A DNA stretch of 50,758 bases from an uncultured Lachnospiraceae bacterium (GTDB lineage Bacteria; Bacillota; Clostridia; Lachnospirales; Lachnospiraceae). The position numbers were made by a program, and so were the translations under genes. Below the pieces are notes generated by a model that saw nothing but the letters and a program-made list of their open reading frames with translations, searched no databases and was not told the DNA's origin. Positions 47,918-50,758 of the stretch are shown one piece after another. The stretch is from assembly GCA_944380605.1 (NCBI GenBank), contig CALWIA010000004.1, positions 1 through 50,758 of the forward strand, written 5' to 3'. Positions within the stretch are counted from its first letter, which is position 1, and each line of letters starts with the position of its first letter.

Positions 47918-48586
47918 CTACGGCTGTACAGACAGCTGCACAACTTCCGTTCCGATTCCCGTACTGTCAAAGTATGCCTGGATTTCTTCTTCCGATCCGC
48001 AGGAAAAGCCATCGTACAGGATAAAAAATCCGTTTGCGGACACCGCGCCTCCGTCTCCGGAGGTGAAAGCCACCGCCGCCGGAGTGCCCTGGGAAAAGGT
48101 GTACAGATAGATGCAGTCGGTCTCTTCTTCCTGGCTGACAAAGGTCTTTCCGGCGGCGCATGCGTTGGCGGCCGCCAGTTCCTCGACGCCGCCCATGCCG
48201 TTGATCTGGGAAATCAGCGTCGCCGGCATCTTCTGCTCCAGATAGGTTTCCACCGTTTCCGGCATCCCTTCCATCCCCGCCATTCCCAGTACCGTTTCAA
48301 AACTGCCCGGATCCAGCGTGATCTGGTAAACCGCTTCCGGGGCCTCATAGGTTCCGCCGCCGATTTCTCCCATCCGTGCCTGAATCTCACCGGAACCGGA
48401 GACCATGCCGGCATAGGCTTCGGAACCGGCCATCTCCGCCATGATCTGAATCACTTCCATCCCCTGTTCATACAGGCTCTTCTCTTCCGGAGTTTTGCTC
48501 CCGCCGCCCGCGCAGGCAGTCAGTCCCACTGCCAGCGCCGCAGCCCCCGCGGCGGCGGCCATTTTCCGCATCGCGCCTATCCTCAT
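47918..48586 (-). CDS. Putative lipoprotein of unknown function
   Basis: A 222-residue protein with a lipobox at residues 22-25 (LTAC) after a basic-hydrophobic signal, so it is probably lipid-anchored on the outside of the membrane. The rest is an Ala/Met/Gly-rich mixed domain with four further cysteines; GSFETVLGMAGMEGMPETVE and FILYDGFSCGSEEEIQAYF give no family I recognise. It lies 21 bases after the larger lipoprotein gene, with AAGGAG 7 bases before the ATG, so the two are probably co-expressed. Confidence 0.75.
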   Translation of the reverse strand: MRIGAMRKMAAAAGAAALAVGLTACAGGGSKTPEEKSLYEQGMEVIQIMAEMAGSEAYAGMVSGSGEIQARMGEIGGGTYEAPEAVYQITLDPGSFETVLGMAGMEGMPETVETYLEQKMPATLISQINGMGGVEELAAANACAAGKTFVSQEEETDCIYLYTFSQGTPAAVAFTSGDGGAVSANGFFILYDGFSCGSEEEIQAYFDSTGIGTEVVQLSVQP

Positions 48587-48607
48587 TCTCCCGCTCCTTC
48601 CTCCTTG

Positions 48608-50254
48608 TTATCCGGCAAAAATCAGCCCTTCCAGATACGTCTCCATATCTTCCCCCTGAATGGTGTGGGGCCAGTCTGCCCCATCGATTTCCACTTTTAC
48701 CGGTTCGCCTCCATGTTCCGGTTCGAACACCACCCAGGACGCTTCGTCGGTGGACACCGCCCGGATCCGGGTTCCCGCCGGTATCGCCGTCCGGGTCCCA
48801 TCCGCCGCGGTGCCGGGGATATCCGCCTTGGCCGTCAATGTAAAATCGTCAAACCAGAACACATCGGACACCGCCTCCGGCAGGCCGTTTTCTCCTGTCC
48901 GGTGTTCCCGGTGCAGCCCCACTGTGGAAAGCAGGCTGCCTCTTGTCCCAAGACAGAAACTCTCTGAAGACACCGGAACATTGTCATAAAACGCTTCATA
49001 ATACTGCGCCGCTTCCGGCGTTTCTCCATCTGCCCGGCTTTTCCAGATTTCCGTCAGATCAAACAGCATCAGATACCGCCAGTCATTGTCGCTGCGGCAC
49101 TCTCCGTAAAACATGCTTTTTCCTTCCGGCGTCCGCATCAGATACGCGGCGGTGACGCCGTAGCCGCACTCTCCAGATGCCGATGCCGTTTCTCCTTCTG
49201 CCCCCGCAATCTGCAGCGTGCAGAAATACTGTCCTTCTTTTCCCTCGGATACCGCAAACGATATGGTTTCTTCGGTTCCATCCCTATCCAGATCCATGGA
49301 AAGCGGCTCGCCGGCTTCCATGTTCCATACGCTCCGCTCTTCCTGGGGCAGATACCCTTCCCGAAATCCCGCTTCCGGCGCGTCGTAGGGCACTTCCACA
49401 GTAATGGTTCCCATGGCATAGGGGCCGATTTCATACGGGGCGAAATACACTTCCATGGCGGAAGGGGAAAGCGCGAAAGCCAGGCGCATAGAAGCGCCGT
49501 CCACATCCATGCCCCACGCTTCCGCGTAAGACACTTCATGGATTTCATTCCAGACCGTATCTTTCCATCCTTCAAACAGCAGATCCTGGGAGCCGTACTG
49601 CTCTTCCAGGCTGCCGATAACATATTCCGCCAGGGCTTCCCGGTCGGACACCACGTCCGAAAGTTCCAGCATTTCTCCGGTGCGGGTATCCAGGGTCACG
49701 CCGATTCTCTGGCTGATTCCGTGGGCGCCGCCGCTGTATACGTACAAATCCTCCGCAAAGGAAAATACCTGCGGATCGGCCCGCAGAATCCGTACCCGGC
49801 AGAGATTCTCATAAGCCTGAACCGTTTCCCCCGCCGCTGCCACGCCTGCCGCCGCCATCTCAGCCAGTTCCTTCTTTTCCTCCTGCAGAGCCGCTTCCCG
49901 TTCCGCCCAGTGCTGCTCCAGCGCACTCTGCAGCGCCTGATAGCTGCCTTCCTCGTCGTACAGACCCACTTGCTGATATTCCGCCTGAACCAGCAGATGG
50001 CCTTCCGAATCGTACTCCGATTCATAGTGTGTAGAAAGAAACGGATGCAGCGCCGCCGCGGAGGTCTCTGCCTCGGAGATCTCTGTCTTGGAAGTCTCTG
50101 TCTCAGAGGTCTCCGACGAAGGATTCGATTCCGATATTTCCGCCGCCGAGGTGTTCGCCGCCTCTGTTCCTCCGTTTCCAGCGCAGGCAGTAAGCACGGC
50201 GGCGGAAAGCGCCGCCGCGGCGATGCCTGTCAGAAACATCCTCATGTTTCTCAT
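48608..50254 (-). CDS. Lipoprotein with DUF4163/DUF3298 (RsiV-like) domain
   Basis: A 548-residue lipoprotein: lipobox LTAC at 21-24, then a Ser/Thr/Glu linker (SETSETETSKTEISEAETS) to about residue 70. About 75-290 resembles DUF4163 plus DUF3298, with LYVYSGGAHGISQRIGVTLD and TGEMLELSDVV; the same fold makes up the extracellular part of the anti-sigma factor RsiV. The C-terminal half (about 295-548) has a calcium-loop-like SMDLDRDGTEETISF and is otherwise unrecognised. It has no cytoplasmic anti-sigma part. The start at 50254 has GGAGG about 8 bases upstream. Confidence 0.8.
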   Translation of the reverse strand: MRNMRMFLTGIAAAALSAAVLTACAGNGGTEAANTSAAEISESNPSSETSETETSKTEISEAETSAAALHPFLSTHYESEYDSEGHLLVQAEYQQVGLYDEEGSYQALQSALEQHWAEREAALQEEKKELAEMAAAGVAAAGETVQAYENLCRVRILRADPQVFSFAEDLYVYSGGAHGISQRIGVTLDTRTGEMLELSDVVSDREALAEYVIGSLEEQYGSQDLLFEGWKDTVWNEIHEVSYAEAWGMDVDGASMRLAFALSPSAMEVYFAPYEIGPYAMGTITVEVPYDAPEAGFREGYLPQEERSVWNMEAGEPLSMDLDRDGTEETISFAVSEGKEGQYFCTLQIAGAEGETASASGECGYGVTAAYLMRTPEGKSMFYGECRSDNDWRYLMLFDLTEIWKSRADGETPEAAQYYEAFYDNVPVSSESFCLGTRGSLLSTVGLHREHRTGENGLPEAVSDVFWFDDFTLTAKADIPGTAADGTRTAIPAGTRIRAVSTDEASWVVFEPEHGGEPVKVEIDGADWPHTIQGEDMETYLEGLIFAG

Positions 50255-50334
50255 AAAAACGCCTCCCTCCCGTTCAACTCTCTTTTTACTATCACATGCC
50301 TGTACCATGCTTGCTGCGCAGACATGCGCCGCCT

Positions 50335-50449
50335 CGTGGAGCGCAATGCGCGCTCACGAACTCCGTTCGTTCGCTCACGGGCTTGCGCCCTATATCAGCT
50401 TCCAGATATCCGGCTACGCTCGTGCAAGCACGGCGTCTCCGGATATCTG
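50335..50449. repeat. Cluster of three perfect or near-perfect hairpins (REP-like)
   Basis: CGTG-AGCGC/GCGCT-CACG at 50335-50359 (one bulged base), ACGAAC/GTTCGT at 50356-50370, and an 11-base perfect stem CAGATATCCGG/CCGGATATCTG at 50403-50449 with a second CGTGC/GCACG stem inside. GCTCAC repeats on both sides of the middle stem. The region lies in the 5' leader of the large lipoprotein gene. It resembles repetitive extragenic palindromes, which would need other copies in the genome to confirm. Confidence 0.55.
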
Positions 50450-50482
50450 TCATCTGATGCACTGCTTAATGCTTTCGTGCAC

Positions 50483-50491
50483 ATTATACCA
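50483..50491 (-). promoter_or_regulatory. Extended -10 promoter of the lipoprotein operon
   Basis: On the minus strand TGGTATAAT, an extended -10 box with no good -35. It would give a leader of about 220 bases that includes the hairpin cluster. Between it and the partial gene at the right edge (50492-50672) I see only an AAAAGG/CCTTTT stem and no gene. Confidence 0.5.
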
Positions 50492-50672
50492 TACTGGCGT
50501 CCAAAAAAGGGTTACGTACGTCTTATTTTTTTCTTACAAACGAAAAGGGCTCCTTTTAACTTGTGTTGTACGGTTACCGAAAATGGCGGAAATACGGGGA
50601 TTCAGCCGGGATTTGTTGCAGATGCGTGGCAAACCCTAAGCCTCTCACAGCGATTGAGGACACCTCTTTTTA

Positions 50673-50758
50673 TTACTTAAACGCAAGTTCCATTAATTCA
50701 GCAGCTATTTTTTTATCTTTCACCCGCATAATACTGTCTTCAATCTTTTCTTTACCCA
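50673..50758 (-). CDS. C-terminal end of an unidentified protein (partial)
   Basis: The last 28 codons of a minus-strand frame entering from the right edge, ending KIEDSIMRVKDKKIAAELME and four more residues before TAA. The composition is Lys/Glu/Ile-rich and the DNA AT-rich compared with its neighbours. Too little is visible to name a family. Confidence 0.45.
   Translation of the reverse strand, partial: GKEKIEDSIMRVKDKKIAAELMELAFK

Overview
The window looks like chromosome of a high-GC, spore-forming member of the Clostridia, most likely Lachnospiraceae. The grounds are a small acid-soluble spore protein, the paired GGGtGRT/NifU-like genes, a four-domain clostridial-type S1 protein beside ispH and cmk, a VKTGD-type sorting signal with a class B sortase, and strong AGGAGG ribosome sites throughout. 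This is inference; no 16S or other marker is present. Nearly every gene lies on the minus strand. The one clear exception is a GntR regulator at 43570-44217.

Reading along the minus strand (right to left in coordinates), the right edge holds two lipoproteins, a small Rpn-tail-like gene and mgtE, which has a long structured leader. Next come a split chromate-type transporter pair and the plus-strand GntR regulator. The regulator faces a citrate lyase operon (citD-citE-citF) that ends in a D-2-hydroxyacid dehydrogenase. A housekeeping block follows (cmk, ispH, rpsA), closed by a strong terminator. Then come a class B sortase and an 11-kb gene for a 3664-residue surface protein with about 18 Cna_B-type repeats.

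After that are a metallo-hydrolase, a PadR/DUF1700 envelope operon with a textbook promoter overlapped by a perfect palindrome, an AT-rich HEPN/MNT pair, a PspC-domain protein and a spore protein.

The centre (about 7.7-21.1 kb) is an anaerobic cobalamin operon: cbiD, cbiF, cbiG, cbiH, a cbiJ-cbiE fusion, cbiT, cbiA, cobT, cobU, cobS, a short second cobU, cbiB, cobQ, cbiC. Most junctions are 4-base ATGA or GTGA overlaps, so translation is probably coupled. cbiL, a cobalt chelatase and B12 transport are absent from the window, and I see no B12 riboswitch. The same strand runs on into a divergent ThyX-like gene, a dihydrofolate reductase, an NlpC/P60 hydrolase, a MATE transporter and a D-Ala-D-Ala carboxypeptidase. 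The left end has the GGGtGRT/NifU-like pair and, cut by the edge, a probable small hydrophobic type I toxin.

The least explained items are the ThyX-like protein without the RHR motif next to folA, the second minimal CobU, the hairpin that buries the spore-protein ribosome site, the structured mgtE leader, the citrate lyase operon with a dehydrogenase and short CitF, the giant repeat adhesin with its sortase, and a non-coding palindromic element at 44.2-44.4 kb.
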